Shown: positions 43,223 to 51,738 of the stretch, piece after piece | Position numbering within the stretch: the stretch's first letter is position 1 | Layout of the letters: every line of letters begins with the position of its first letter | NCBI RefSeq assembly: GCF_001028175.1 | Contig: NZ_AEJF01000210.1 | Coordinates: 1 to 58,910, forward strand | Reading direction: 5' to 3' | DNA from: Caballeronia mineralivorans PML1(12) | GTDB taxonomy: Bacteria; Pseudomonadota; Gammaproteobacteria; Burkholderiales; Burkholderiaceae | DNA length: 58,910 nt | The notes under the pieces: generated by a model | Told to the model about the DNA's origin: nothing | Seen by the model: the letters and a program-made list of their open reading frames with translations, nothing else | Database searches by the model: none | Made by a program: the position numbers and the translations under genes

Positions 43223-44482
43223 TCAGTAGCTGCCGTTAGCGAACTTCGCGATGGGGTCGTCGGTCGCAGCGGGACGCGCGGGCACGAACGAATTCGTCGA
43301 TGCGCGCATCACGTGGACGGCGGAGTCCGATGCAGGAATACGGCCAACCGATGACGGTTGTTGCTCTTGCACCGAGCGCGCCTGCTGGGCCGCCAGCCGG
43401 GCCGTGGGCGGAGGGGGTTCGAATGCATCGGCGGCGGCTGCGATCGGATCGGGGGAATTCGATGCCGCGGCGACCGCGTTCGATTCAGCCTGCGACTCGC
43501 GTGACGGCGACATCGCGTTTGCTGCCTGCGATTGACGCTGCGCCGCGGAAAGCGAAGGCGGTGGTGGTTCGAACGGATCGGAACCGGATCGGGCTGCAGC
43601 GATGGTCGGCGATACAGCGCCCACCGATTGCGCCTGGCGCTGCGCGGCGGACAACGCGGGCGGCGGCGGTTCGAACTGATCGGTGGCGGTATGGTATGAA
43701 CCTGCCGCGGCCGTCGTAGTTGCGATCGACTGAGAATCCGCAGCCGGCCGTTGTGCAGCAGCTATAACGGGTGGCGGTTCATAACGACCCACAACCGTAG
43801 CTTTGCTGCTCGACGCCGCAACCTGTGCCCCCTGCGAACGGCCCGATGCGCTATCGGCTGGCACGGGGACAGGCGACGCCAGATACGTCGGGGTATCGAA
43901 TGGTGTGGGCGCGGATTTCGCCGGCGCGACGCGTCTGATGCCATCGAAACGCTTGGCCCAATACGGGTTCGTGAGGTAATCAAGCCGTACGGTTCCGCCT
44001 GTCGACGGTGCGTTCACGAATCGCAGTTTGCCCACATAAATCCCGACGTGCGAATGCGGCCGGCCCGTCGTGTTGAAGAAAATCAGGTCGCCGGGCGCGA
44101 CTTCATCCGGTTCAATTGATTCGCCACGCCCGCTCATGTCGGCGGTCGTGCGGGGCAGGTTCACTGCGGCTGCCCGATCCACGACATATCGCACGAGCCC
44201 GCTGCAATCGAAACCCGCCTCGGGCGTGTTCCCGCCCCAACGATACGGCACACCGACCAACGACATCGCCTGGATGGAAATTTCCTCGCGTCCGACGCTG
44301 TGATCGACAAAATTCGGGAAACCTGACGGCGTAGCGAAGGTGCGGTTTGAAGCGGTAGTGCTCAATGTGGCCGGTGCGCGCGACACCAGCGTCGGCGCGC
44401 TGGAGCACGCGGCAACGAGGAGGGTGAGAAGCAGCAGTGGCCAGAGTCGACGCATTCGGGAGGGCGAGCCGAGGGTGAACAT
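43223..44482 (-). CDS. NlpC/P60 lipoprotein endopeptidase with repeat-rich C-terminal tail
   Basis: A 419-residue lipoprotein (lipobox VAAC, Cys26). The NlpC/P60 domain spans about 65-185, with catalytic Cys93 in FDCSGLV and His145 in HSHVGIYVG; it should cut peptidoglycan peptides. After residue 185 comes a 235-residue low-complexity tail with four imperfect repeats of (F/Y)EPPPP-x-L-S-AAQR at about 234, 270, 304 and 354. Most NlpC lipoproteins stop after the catalytic domain. A second ATG at residue 10 is possible; both keep the lipobox. Confidence 0.88.
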   Translation of the reverse strand: MFTLGSPSRMRRLWPLLLLTLLVAACSSAPTLVSRAPATLSTTASNRTFATPSGFPNFVDHSVGREEISIQAMSLVGVPYRWGGNTPEAGFDCSGLVRYVVDRAAAVNLPRTTADMSGRGESIEPDEVAPGDLIFFNTTGRPHSHVGIYVGKLRFVNAPSTGGTVRLDYLTNPYWAKRFDGIRRVAPAKSAPTPFDTPTYLASPVPVPADSASGRSQGAQVAASSSKATVVGRYEPPPVIAAAQRPAADSQSIATTTAAAGSYHTATDQFEPPPPALSAAQRQAQSVGAVSPTIAAARSGSDPFEPPPPSLSAAQRQSQAANAMSPSRESQAESNAVAAASNSPDPIAAAADAFEPPPPTARLAAQQARSVQEQQPSSVGRIPASDSAVHVMRASTNSFVPARPAATDDPIAKFANGSY

Positions 44483-44624
44483 GAGCGCTCGCCGTGATGG
44501 CGGTGTCGCGATACTAGCCCGTCAGCCGGGGCTGCGGCAAGTTTTCTTGATAAGTCACTTGAGGTTTACGCTGTAAGTGTTGCTTCGGCGGGACGTGTTT
44601 TTTGCTCAAAACCCGATGAAAAGA

Positions 44625-44661
44625 CATAAAAAAGCCCGGCAAGCGATGCTTGCCGGGCTTT
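44625..44661 (-). terminator. Terminator of phoH
   Basis: A perfect 14-bp stem (44631-44644 with 44648-44661) with GAT loop; on the minus strand it runs into T6. It lies 19 bases beyond the phoH stop. Confidence 0.92.
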
Positions 44662-44679
44662 CAAAACGTGTCAGGAAAC

Positions 44680-46548
44680 TTAAAGAATTTCGGACGCGTA
44701 ATCCGCCAGTCGCGACCGTTCACCACGTGCGAGCGTCACGTGACCGCTATGCGTCCAGCCCTTGAAGCGGTCGACCACGTACGTCAGCCCCGAACTGCCT
44801 TCCGTCAGATAAGGCGTGTCGATCTGCGCGATATTGCCCAGACACACGATCTTCGTGCCCGGACCGGCGCGCGTGACGAGCGTTTTCATCTGCTTGGGCG
44901 TCAGGTTTTGCGCTTCATCGATGATCACGTACTTGTCGACGAACGTCCGGCCGCGCATGAAGTTCATGCTCTTCACCTTCAGGCGCGAACGGATCAGTTC
45001 CTGAGTCGCAGCACGGCCCCATTCGCCGGCGGCGTCGTCGGTTTTTTGCAGGACTTCGAGGTTGTCGTCGAATGCGCCCATCCACGGCTGCATCTTTTCC
45101 TCTTCCGTACCCGGCAAGAAGCCGATGTCTTCGCCCACGGGAACCGTCGCACGCGTCACGATGATCTCGTTGTAGCGTTTGTCGTCGAGCACCTGCGCGA
45201 GGCCGGCGGCCAGCGCCATCAAGGTCTTGCCCGTACCGGCCTGACCCAGCAGCGTGACGAAATCCACGTCCGGGTTCATCAGCAGGTTCAAAGCAAAATT
45301 CTGCTCACGATTACGCGACGTGATGCCCCACACATTGTTCTTGTGGTGGCTGTAATCGCGCAGCGTTTGCAGCAGCGCTGTCTTGCCGTTCAGCTCGCGC
45401 ACGATGCCGTAGAACGACGGTTCGCCATTCTGCGGTTCGAAATAAACGAACTCGTTCACGAGCATGGACGCGCATTGCGGACCGGTCACTCGGTAATACG
45501 TCGTGCCAGTCTTGGTGTCCTGCCAGCTCTCCATGCCCTTTGCGTGCTTCGTCCAGAAGTCCGAAGGTAGCGCACGCACGCCGGAGTAGAGCAGGTCCTT
45601 GTCTTCCAGCACCTGGTCGTTGAAATAATCTTCAGCCGGCAGGCCCAGCGCGTGAGCCTTGATGCGCATGTTGATGTCTTTCGACACCAGCACGACCTGA
45701 CGATCCGTGCGCTCTTTCTGCAGCGCGCGCACCACACCGAGAATCTGGTTGTCGGCCTTGCCGACCGGCAGACCTTCAACCGGCTCAATGTCCGTGAGCG
45801 TGGTCTGGAAATACAGGCGGCCGGTTGCATCGCGATTGCCCAGCGCGGACAACGGCAATCCCGCCGCCATCTCGCCGACGTGCGCCACCAGCGCATCCAG
45901 CGTGCGGCTGACCTGACGCGCATTGCGCGCCACTTCCGACATGCCCTTCTTGTGGTTATCGAGTTCCTCGAGCGTCATCATTGGCAGATAGACGTCGTGT
46001 TCCTCGAAACGGAACAGCGATGACGGATCGTGCATCAGCACATTCGTGTCGAGCACGAACAGCTTGCCGATCTCGTTTTCCGGCTGACCACGCTGGCGAC
46101 GCTTCTGCTGACCACGCGGCTGAACGGCTGTAGCCACGGGCGCGGCAGGCGCTTCGGAGCGAGCGCGTTCACGTGCTTCGACCGGCGCGCGGGCAACGGC
46201 GGGCTTTGCGGTTTCGACCTGTTCGGCCGGCGCGGCAGCGGGTTGCAGCAGGGCAGCCGTTTGTTTCGCGCGGCGGGTGCGCGCGGCAGGCGCTGCGTCA
46301 GAGGCTTCTACCGCCGAGCCTTTTGCCGCGTTCGCGAGCGTTTCGCTGGCGATGGCGCGCAACGTATTGGCGGTGTTCGCGGCCGCAGGCCGCGAAGCGC
46401 CGACGCTCGCGCCGAAATCGGTTTCTGTATCAACCAGATCGCCATCGCTTGCCTGCTTTTTCGATGATCGGGCAGGCCGGGCTTTGGCTTTGTATTCTTC
46501 AGACGGCAGGAGGTTGCCGAGCTTGACGGGTGCAGTAGGCAAAGGCAT
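44680..46548 (-). CDS. phoH: PIN-PhoH family ATPase/ribonuclease (PhoH2 type)
   Basis: A 622-residue protein. Residues 1-155 are Ala/Arg-rich and probably disordered. A PIN nuclease domain follows (LFVLDTNVLMHDP; MTLEELDNHKKG; LVSKDINMRIKA, with acidic metal ligands). The PhoH ATPase comes last (Walker A GQAGTGKTLMAL at about 433-445, Walker B KYVIIDEAQN). PhoH2 proteins are known RNA helicase-ribonucleases. The ATG at 46548 has GAGGGAAA just upstream. Upstream on the same strand lies a structured RNA with a terminator, which may act as a separate RNA or as attenuator of this gene. Confidence 0.93.
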   Translation of the reverse strand: MPLPTAPVKLGNLLPSEEYKAKARPARSSKKQASDGDLVDTETDFGASVGASRPAAANTANTLRAIASETLANAAKGSAVEASDAAPAARTRRAKQTAALLQPAAAPAEQVETAKPAVARAPVEARERARSEAPAAPVATAVQPRGQQKRRQRGQPENEIGKLFVLDTNVLMHDPSSLFRFEEHDVYLPMMTLEELDNHKKGMSEVARNARQVSRTLDALVAHVGEMAAGLPLSALGNRDATGRLYFQTTLTDIEPVEGLPVGKADNQILGVVRALQKERTDRQVVLVSKDINMRIKAHALGLPAEDYFNDQVLEDKDLLYSGVRALPSDFWTKHAKGMESWQDTKTGTTYYRVTGPQCASMLVNEFVYFEPQNGEPSFYGIVRELNGKTALLQTLRDYSHHKNNVWGITSRNREQNFALNLLMNPDVDFVTLLGQAGTGKTLMALAAGLAQVLDDKRYNEIIVTRATVPVGEDIGFLPGTEEEKMQPWMGAFDDNLEVLQKTDDAAGEWGRAATQELIRSRLKVKSMNFMRGRTFVDKYVIIDEAQNLTPKQMKTLVTRAGPGTKIVCLGNIAQIDTPYLTEGSSGLTYVVDRFKGWTHSGHVTLARGERSRLADYASEIL

Positions 46549-46810
46549 GGTTTCCCTCGAAAGGATTCGGATCGTATGTCGTGCGTCGCCTGTCGCATCC
46601 TGCGGGGTCGACTTTCGGGCCTTCATGCCAGAAGGGTGGACGTCGATGCAGTTTGCGCCCGGAGACGCGCTTCGGTTTCGAAAACGCCGGTTCGCCTAGA
46701 TTTCGATCGGCTCCTTGGAAGTTGCGTCCTGAAGATGAAATGGAGGATGAAACGCACGGACGGCGCGGGACGCCCAAGGCGCACACGCTGCGGGTAAGGG
46801 AGCGTCCGCA

Positions 46811-46980
46811 AACAAAAAAGCCGCCGTCCCGGACGATGGGACCAGCGGCTCTACAGCGCCTGCTTCAACACGCCTTTCAACTTCCACCACGTCCCTGGAT
46901 TCCAGACGTGGCGTGTAGCGGGTACCCGTGCCGGTCGCGGGGGAAACCGCGAAACACCGGACGCTACGTAAAGAGAAATG
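46811..46980 (-). ncRNA. Candidate structured RNA between bcp and phoH
   Basis: On the minus strand, starting near 46980, the segment folds into a junction. A closing stem pairs CTCT..TAGCGTC (46961-46975) with GGCGCTGTAGAG (46848-46859). Inside are a hairpin CCGGT..CGCGG/CCGCG..ACCGG (about 46931-46960), a short CGGGTACCCG palindrome, and a stem ACACGCC/GGCGTGT enclosing the long hairpin CCACGT-CTGG/CCAG-ACGTGG (46887-46911). An intrinsic terminator follows at once. No ORF with coding character covers it. It does not match tmRNA, 4.5S or RNase P as I know them; 6S RNA was considered and is not excluded. Confidence 0.5.
46814..46850 (-). terminator. Intrinsic terminator of the candidate RNA
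   Basis: AGCCGC (46845-46850, read minus) pairs with GCGGCT, with an inner GTCCC/GGGAC stem, then T6. It is 173 bases beyond the bcp stop and 260 bases before phoH. Confidence 0.85.
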
Positions 46981-47022
46981 GAGGGAGGGGCAAGCGCTCA
47001 TTGCGAATCAATATAACGTGCC

Positions 47023-47484
47023 TCAAAGCGCTTGTACAGCTTCCACAATCTGCTCTACGTGACCTGGAACCTTTACGCCACGGAACTCCCGGCGAAGCAC
47101 GCCTTTAGCGTCCAGCAGGAAAGTCGAACGCTCGATTCCGCGTACTTCCTTGCCATACATTTTCTTCATTTTGATGACGCCGAACAGCGAGCAGATGGCT
47201 TCGTCGGAATCGGATACCAGCGTGTACGGCAGTTCCAGCTTGGCCTTGAAGTTATCGTGCGACTTCACGCTGTCTCGCGAGATGCCGACGACTTCAGCGC
47301 CCGCGGCCTTGAATTGCTCATAGAGATCGCGGAACTGCAGGCTTTCGGTCGTGCAGCCCGGCGTGTTGTCTTTCGGATAAAAAAACAGCACGACTTTCTT
47401 GCCTCGCAGAGTCGACAGCGAAAAATCGCCACCGGTTGCAGGCGCGGTGAAATCGGGAACGGGTTGATCGACAGCGATCGGCAC
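47023..47484 (-). CDS. bcp: Thioredoxin-dependent peroxiredoxin Bcp (PrxQ)
   Basis: A 153-residue peroxidase reducing H2O2 and organic peroxides. Peroxidatic Cys44 lies in YPKDNTPGCTTES. The resolving Cys five residues later, present in E. coli Bcp, is absent (Leu49), so it is a one-Cys form or uses Cys97 of EAICSLFGV. The GTG start at 47484 with AGGAGA 7 bases upstream gives the family N-terminus; the frame further upstream is not conserved in type. Lies between arnD and the candidate RNA. Confidence 0.93.
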   Translation of the reverse strand: MPIAVDQPVPDFTAPATGGDFSLSTLRGKKVVLFFYPKDNTPGCTTESLQFRDLYEQFKAAGAEVVGISRDSVKSHDNFKAKLELPYTLVSDSDEAICSLFGVIKMKKMYGKEVRGIERSTFLLDAKGVLRREFRGVKVPGHVEQIVEAVQAL

Positions 47485-47637
47485 GAAGTTTCTCCTATTT
47501 TTATCGGTAGGCGCGTGCCCATGCGCCGGTTTCCAGCGAACGAGCACGTTGGAACGGTAGTGCGGATCCGGGAAAGGCTGCGGCCGTCCGGCCGAGCCTG
47601 AAACAGATGTCAGGCGCGAAAACAGGCGCAAGCAGCG

Positions 47638-48534
47638 TCAGTCCGGCTGGAGTATCAGTTCGCCCGCGCGACCTGGAATCTCGCCCCACGCGACAGGGTA
47701 CGTGGGCAGCGTCGCGCGGTCCAGCGTCGCATGATAGTCGCCCATCGTGCAGAAACTGTGACCTTGCGCGCTCCAGCCTGCCAGCAATTGCTCGAACACG
47801 GTGGCCAGTTTTTGTCCTTCCAGTTCGGCGTGCAGCGTAAAGACCTGATCGTGCGCGTGCTTCGACGTGAGGCCCAGCAAATGCGCGGCCACATTGCCGA
47901 CATCGACGCCATCCACACCGAGGATTTCATCCAGCGTGGGCAGCGTGGTCGGCATCTGGACGTGATTCAGCATCCGGCCGTCGAGCACGGGAATGTAGGG
48001 CGTGTGGCCACGCCCGTCCGATGCATATTTCATGCCCCAGGCATCGATCTGCTCGAAAGCGTGGCCGTTCATCTGCCAGCCCGCAGCACCGTGCGTGACC
48101 GGTGGCGTGCCGAAGATTTCGACGAAACGCGCGTGGCTGCGCTGCATTTGCGCGGCGGTCCACTCACGGTTGCCGGCACGCACGTTGTCCTGCCAGTACA
48201 CGTGATCCCACGTATGAATGCCGCACTCGAAGCCCGCTTCATGGATCGCGCGCATTTCGGCGACGGCACGACGGCCGATATCCGGTCCCGGCAGAAGGAC
48301 GCCGTACATCAGCGTCTTGATGCCGTAATGCTCGACCACCGACGTCCGCGACACTTTCTTGAGAAACCCCGGGCGAAACACGCGGCGTAACGCCCAGCCG
48401 GTGTGATCGGGTCCGAGACTGAACAAGAACGTTGCACGGGCGTGATATTTGTCGAGCAGGCGCGCGAGATTCGGCACGCCTTCACGCGTGCCGCGCAGGG
48501 TGTCGACGTCGATTTTCAGAACGATCCGAGCCAC
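47638..48534 (-). CDS. arnD: ArnD, 4-deoxy-4-formamido-L-arabinose-phosphoundecaprenol deformylase
   Basis: A 298-residue NodB-fold (carbohydrate esterase 4) enzyme that deformylates undecaprenyl-phosphate formamido-arabinose. The metal motif IDVDTLRGTREG supplies Asp, HTWDHVYW the His pair, and GAAGWQMN follows. GTG start, 9 bases after the arnA dehydrogenase gene. Last gene of the arn operon; makes the free aminoarabinose that ArnT transfers. Confidence 0.94.
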   Translation of the reverse strand: MARIVLKIDVDTLRGTREGVPNLARLLDKYHARATFLFSLGPDHTGWALRRVFRPGFLKKVSRTSVVEHYGIKTLMYGVLLPGPDIGRRAVAEMRAIHEAGFECGIHTWDHVYWQDNVRAGNREWTAAQMQRSHARFVEIFGTPPVTHGAAGWQMNGHAFEQIDAWGMKYASDGRGHTPYIPVLDGRMLNHVQMPTTLPTLDEILGVDGVDVGNVAAHLLGLTSKHAHDQVFTLHAELEGQKLATVFEQLLAGWSAQGHSFCTMGDYHATLDRATLPTYPVAWGEIPGRAGELILQPD

Positions 48535-48543
48535 GCGCCGCCC

Positions 48544-49593
48544 TTAAGCCTGATCTTCGACGAGGCGCCGCGCCGTGCCCACGTCGCCGCGATACGCTTC
48601 GAAAATCTTGCGCAGCGCGTCGTCCATGGTGGCGACCGGTTTCCAGCCGAGCTCCTGAATCGTGTTGTCGATTTTCGGCACCCGGTTCTGCACGTCCTGA
48701 TAACCCGCGCCGTAGTAGGCGCCTGACGATGTCTCCACGAGCTGCACTGACTTCGCGCTTTCGGCGTACTCGCTGATCTCGTTCGCGAGCTTCAGCATCT
48801 TGTTGGCGAGTTCGCGGACCGAGAAGTTATTGCTCGGATTGCCGATGTTATAGATCTTGCCCGTCGCCACGCCGTTCTTGTTTTCGATGATCTTCATCAA
48901 CGCGCCGATGCCGTCGTCGATGTCCGTGAACGCACGCTTTTGCGCGCCGCCGTCGACCAGACTGATGTTTTCACCGCGCACGATGTGACCCAGGAATTGC
49001 GTGACCACACGCGAGCTGCCTTCCTTCGGCGTGTAGATGGAGTCGAGGCCCGGGCCGATCCAGTTGAACGGACGGAACAGCGTGAAGTTCAGGCCTTCCA
49101 TGCCGTAACCCCAGATCACGCGGTCCATCAACTGCTTTGAACACGCGTAGATCCAGCGCGGCTTGTTGATCGGGCCGTAGCTCAGTTGCGATTCTTCGGG
49201 ATCGAATTGTTCGTCGGTGCACATGCCGTACACCTCGGACGTGGACGGAAACACGAGGTGTTTGCCGTACTTCACGGCCGAACGCACGATCGGCAAGTTC
49301 GCTTCGAAGTCGAGTTCGAAGACGCGCAGCGGCTGCTTCACGTAGGTTGCCGGCGTGGCGATAGCGACCAGTGGCAGGATCACATCGCACTTCTTGATGT
49401 GATATTCGACCCACTCTTTGTTGATCGTGATGTCGCCTTCGAAGAAATGCATGCGCTCGTGATTGGCGAGGTCGCCGAGACGGTCGCGTTGCATGTCCAT
49501 ACCGAAGACTTCCCAGTCGGTCGTCTCGAGAATGCGCTTGGAGAGGTGATGGCCAATGAAGCCGTTGACACCCAGGATCAGGACTTTTTTCAT
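48544..49593 (-). CDS. arnA: ArnA dehydrogenase part: UDP-glucuronate decarboxylase
   Basis: A 349-residue extended SDR that oxidises and decarboxylates UDP-glucuronate to UDP-4-keto-arabinose. NAD motif GVNGFIGHHLSKRIL, then PSTSEVYGMC with the catalytic Glu/Ser region, and YACSKQLMDRVIW with Tyr and Lys. In E. coli this is the C-terminal half of ArnA; here it is a separate gene. Its ATG overlaps the stop of the formyltransferase gene (ATGA), so the two halves are translated in a coupled way. Confidence 0.94.
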   Translation of the reverse strand: MKKVLILGVNGFIGHHLSKRILETTDWEVFGMDMQRDRLGDLANHERMHFFEGDITINKEWVEYHIKKCDVILPLVAIATPATYVKQPLRVFELDFEANLPIVRSAVKYGKHLVFPSTSEVYGMCTDEQFDPEESQLSYGPINKPRWIYACSKQLMDRVIWGYGMEGLNFTLFRPFNWIGPGLDSIYTPKEGSSRVVTQFLGHIVRGENISLVDGGAQKRAFTDIDDGIGALMKIIENKNGVATGKIYNIGNPSNNFSVRELANKMLKLANEISEYAESAKSVQLVETSSGAYYGAGYQDVQNRVPKIDNTIQELGWKPVATMDDALRKIFEAYRGDVGTARRLVEDQA

Positions 49594-50600
49594 GAATGAG
49601 GAAGTGATTGAGTGAGTCGGCCGAATTCGGCGGGACTGACGACGCGTTCGCCGCCGGCTGGAGTCTGGCTTTCGTCCACGAACGGCTGCCGCAATTCACG
49701 GATGGCGACGACGCGACCGTCGCCGCATACGCCAAACAGCGCATTATCCTTCACGTGCAGCCCAGGGGGCAAATTCGAGACGGCACGCAGGGTGTCCGCG
49801 GCGATGCTCGGCAGGCCGTTTTCGGGAACAAGCCGGGCTCGTGCGACGACAAACCGGTGCTGGGCGATGTCCGTAAAAGCCCCCGGATACGGCGGCGCGA
49901 CGGCACGAATCAGGTTGTAGACCTGCTGCGCAGTGTGTGACCAGTCGATGCGGCCGTCCTCCGGCTTGCGCCCGCCGAAGTAGCTGCCTTTCGTGAGATC
50001 GTTCGGCAGATGCGGCGCTTCGCCCGCGATCAACGCCGGCAACACGCGCCACAAGGTTTGCTCGGCGGCGACCGTGGTTTTGTCGAAGACTTGCGCGGCG
50101 GTGTCGTCCGGGAGAATGGGCACGGGCGTCTGCGCGAGGATTGCACCGGCGTCAGGCTTGGCAGCCATCTCGTGCAACGTCGCGCCGGTTTCCGTTTCGC
50201 CGTTCAGCACGGCCCAATTGGTGGGCACGCGTCCGCGATACTTCGGCAACAGCGAACCGTGCATGTTGTACGCGCCGCGCGTGGCGAGCGCGAGCAGATC
50301 GACCGGCAGCATGTGCCGGTAATAGAACGAAAAAATGAAGTCCGGCGCGAGTTCGCTGACTGCTTCATGCAGTTCCGGTGACTTGGGATCGGCGGGCGTG
50401 ATGACGGTGATGCCATGATCCGCCGCCACTGACTTCACGCTGCCGAACCAGATGTTCTCGTCGGGATTGTCTTCGTGCGTGACAACGAGCGCGACCTCCA
50501 CGCCGCGCGCGAGCAGCACCTGCAGGCAGCGCACGCCGACATTGTGATACGCGAACACGACTGCACGAGGCTTCGCGCGTGGCTGGATCGCCGGGTTCAT
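49590..50600 (-). CDS. arnA: ArnA formyltransferase part: UDP-L-Ara4N formyltransferase
   Basis: A 336-residue protein equal to the N-terminal half of E. coli ArnA. It formylates UDP-aminoarabinose using 10-formyl-tetrahydrofolate. NMHGSLLPKYRGRVPTNWAVLNGE has the Asn/His pair, and HEMAAKPDAGAIL the catalytic Asp. The C-terminal OB-like domain is present. ATG at 50600 has GAGG 6 bases upstream, 7 bases after the arnC stop; a 53-residue longer frame lies inside arnC and was dropped. Confidence 0.94.
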   Translation of the reverse strand: MNPAIQPRAKPRAVVFAYHNVGVRCLQVLLARGVEVALVVTHEDNPDENIWFGSVKSVAADHGITVITPADPKSPELHEAVSELAPDFIFSFYYRHMLPVDLLALATRGAYNMHGSLLPKYRGRVPTNWAVLNGETETGATLHEMAAKPDAGAILAQTPVPILPDDTAAQVFDKTTVAAEQTLWRVLPALIAGEAPHLPNDLTKGSYFGGRKPEDGRIDWSHTAQQVYNLIRAVAPPYPGAFTDIAQHRFVVARARLVPENGLPSIAADTLRAVSNLPPGLHVKDNALFGVCGDGRVVAIRELRQPFVDESQTPAGGERVVSPAEFGRLTQSLPHS

Positions 50601-50607
50601 AACGACC

Positions 50608-51636
50608 TCATAGCGGATCGACCTCGCGGGTGATCGCGGCCACCGCTTCCTGACGTGGCATGGTTCGCGCAACCAGGCCGTCGCGTTCTTCCAGGATGGT
50701 CTGCACCAGATAACGAGGCCGTGCGCGCACCTGCTGATAGATCCGGCCGATATATTCACCGAGCAGCCCGAGCGCGAAGATGATCACGCCCAGCATGAAG
50801 AAGGTGATAGCGAACAGTGTGAACACACCTTCGACTTCCGCGCCGAACATGAAGCGTCTAACCAACAGCAGCAGGAACAGGCCCGCGGATCCCACGGACA
50901 GGATCACGCCGATGAACGACAACCACTGCAGCGGCACGACCGAGAATCCGGTCACCAGGTCGAAGTTGAGGCGAATCAGGCTGTACAGCGAATACTTCGA
51001 TTCGCCGGCGAAACGCTCTTCGTGCGCCACGTCGATTTCAATCGGGTTCTGCGAGAAGGTATAGGCCAGTGCCGGAATGAACGTGTTGATCTCGCCGCAG
51101 CGGTTGATGGTGTCAATGATGTGGCGGCTGTAACCGCGCAACATGCAGCCCTGGTCCGTCATCCGGATGCGCGTGATGCGCTCGCGCAGCCGGTTCATCA
51201 GCCGCGACGCTTTCTTGCGCCAAAAGCTGTCCTGACGTTGCTGGCGAATCGTGCCGACGTAGTCGTAACCTTCGCGCATCTTCTCGAGCAGCTTGGCGAT
51301 CTCCTCGGGAGGATTCTGCAAGTCGGCGTCGAGCGTGATGACCATTTCCCCGCGGGATTGTTCGAAGCCGGCGAGGATGGCCATGTGCTGGCCATAGTTG
51401 CCGTTCAGCAGGATCACGCGGGTGGTGTCCGGCCGCGCGCGAAACTGCTGGGCGAGCAATGCAGCCGACTTGTCGCGGCTGCCGTCGTTGATGAATATGA
51501 CTTCATACGTCGCGCCGAGCGCGTCGAGCGCGGGATACAGACGGGAGAAGAGTGCGGCGAGGCCTTCTTCTTCGTTGTATACCGGGACCACGACCGTTAA
51601 TTCGGGGCCGGTCGGCAGATAATCCGTTTGACTCAT
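50608..51636 (-). CDS. arnC: ArnC, undecaprenyl-phosphate 4-deoxy-4-formamido-L-arabinose transferase
   Basis: A 342-residue GT2 transferase moving formamido-arabinose from UDP to undecaprenyl phosphate. GT-A domain with VVVPVYNEEEGL, ITLDADLQNPPEEI (metal Asp) and MTDQGCMLRGYSR. Two C-terminal membrane helices (about 240-262 and 272-296). The ATG at 51636 gives the standard length; another at 51711 adds a Pro-rich lead. Neither has a strong ribosome site. Confidence 0.93.
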   Translation of the reverse strand: MSQTDYLPTGPELTVVVPVYNEEEGLAALFSRLYPALDALGATYEVIFINDGSRDKSAALLAQQFRARPDTTRVILLNGNYGQHMAILAGFEQSRGEMVITLDADLQNPPEEIAKLLEKMREGYDYVGTIRQQRQDSFWRKKASRLMNRLRERITRIRMTDQGCMLRGYSRHIIDTINRCGEINTFIPALAYTFSQNPIEIDVAHEERFAGESKYSLYSLIRLNFDLVTGFSVVPLQWLSFIGVILSVGSAGLFLLLLVRRFMFGAEVEGVFTLFAITFFMLGVIIFALGLLGEYIGRIYQQVRARPRYLVQTILEERDGLVARTMPRQEAVAAITREVDPL

Positions 51637-51738
51637 GTTGGCGATGGTTCCGCTAGGTGTCCGTGGTGATGAATGTGGTTCTGGTTCTGGTTTTTGCTGC
51701 GGGTTCCGCATGTTTGCTTAACGCACCTTTAGTGCGCC

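Noticed and set aside
46499..47001. Several overlapping ORFs in the bcp-phoH gap
   Set aside because: They run through strong hairpins and the terminator, have no ribosome sites, and show Arg/Pro/Ser-rich composition typical of spurious GC-rich frames.
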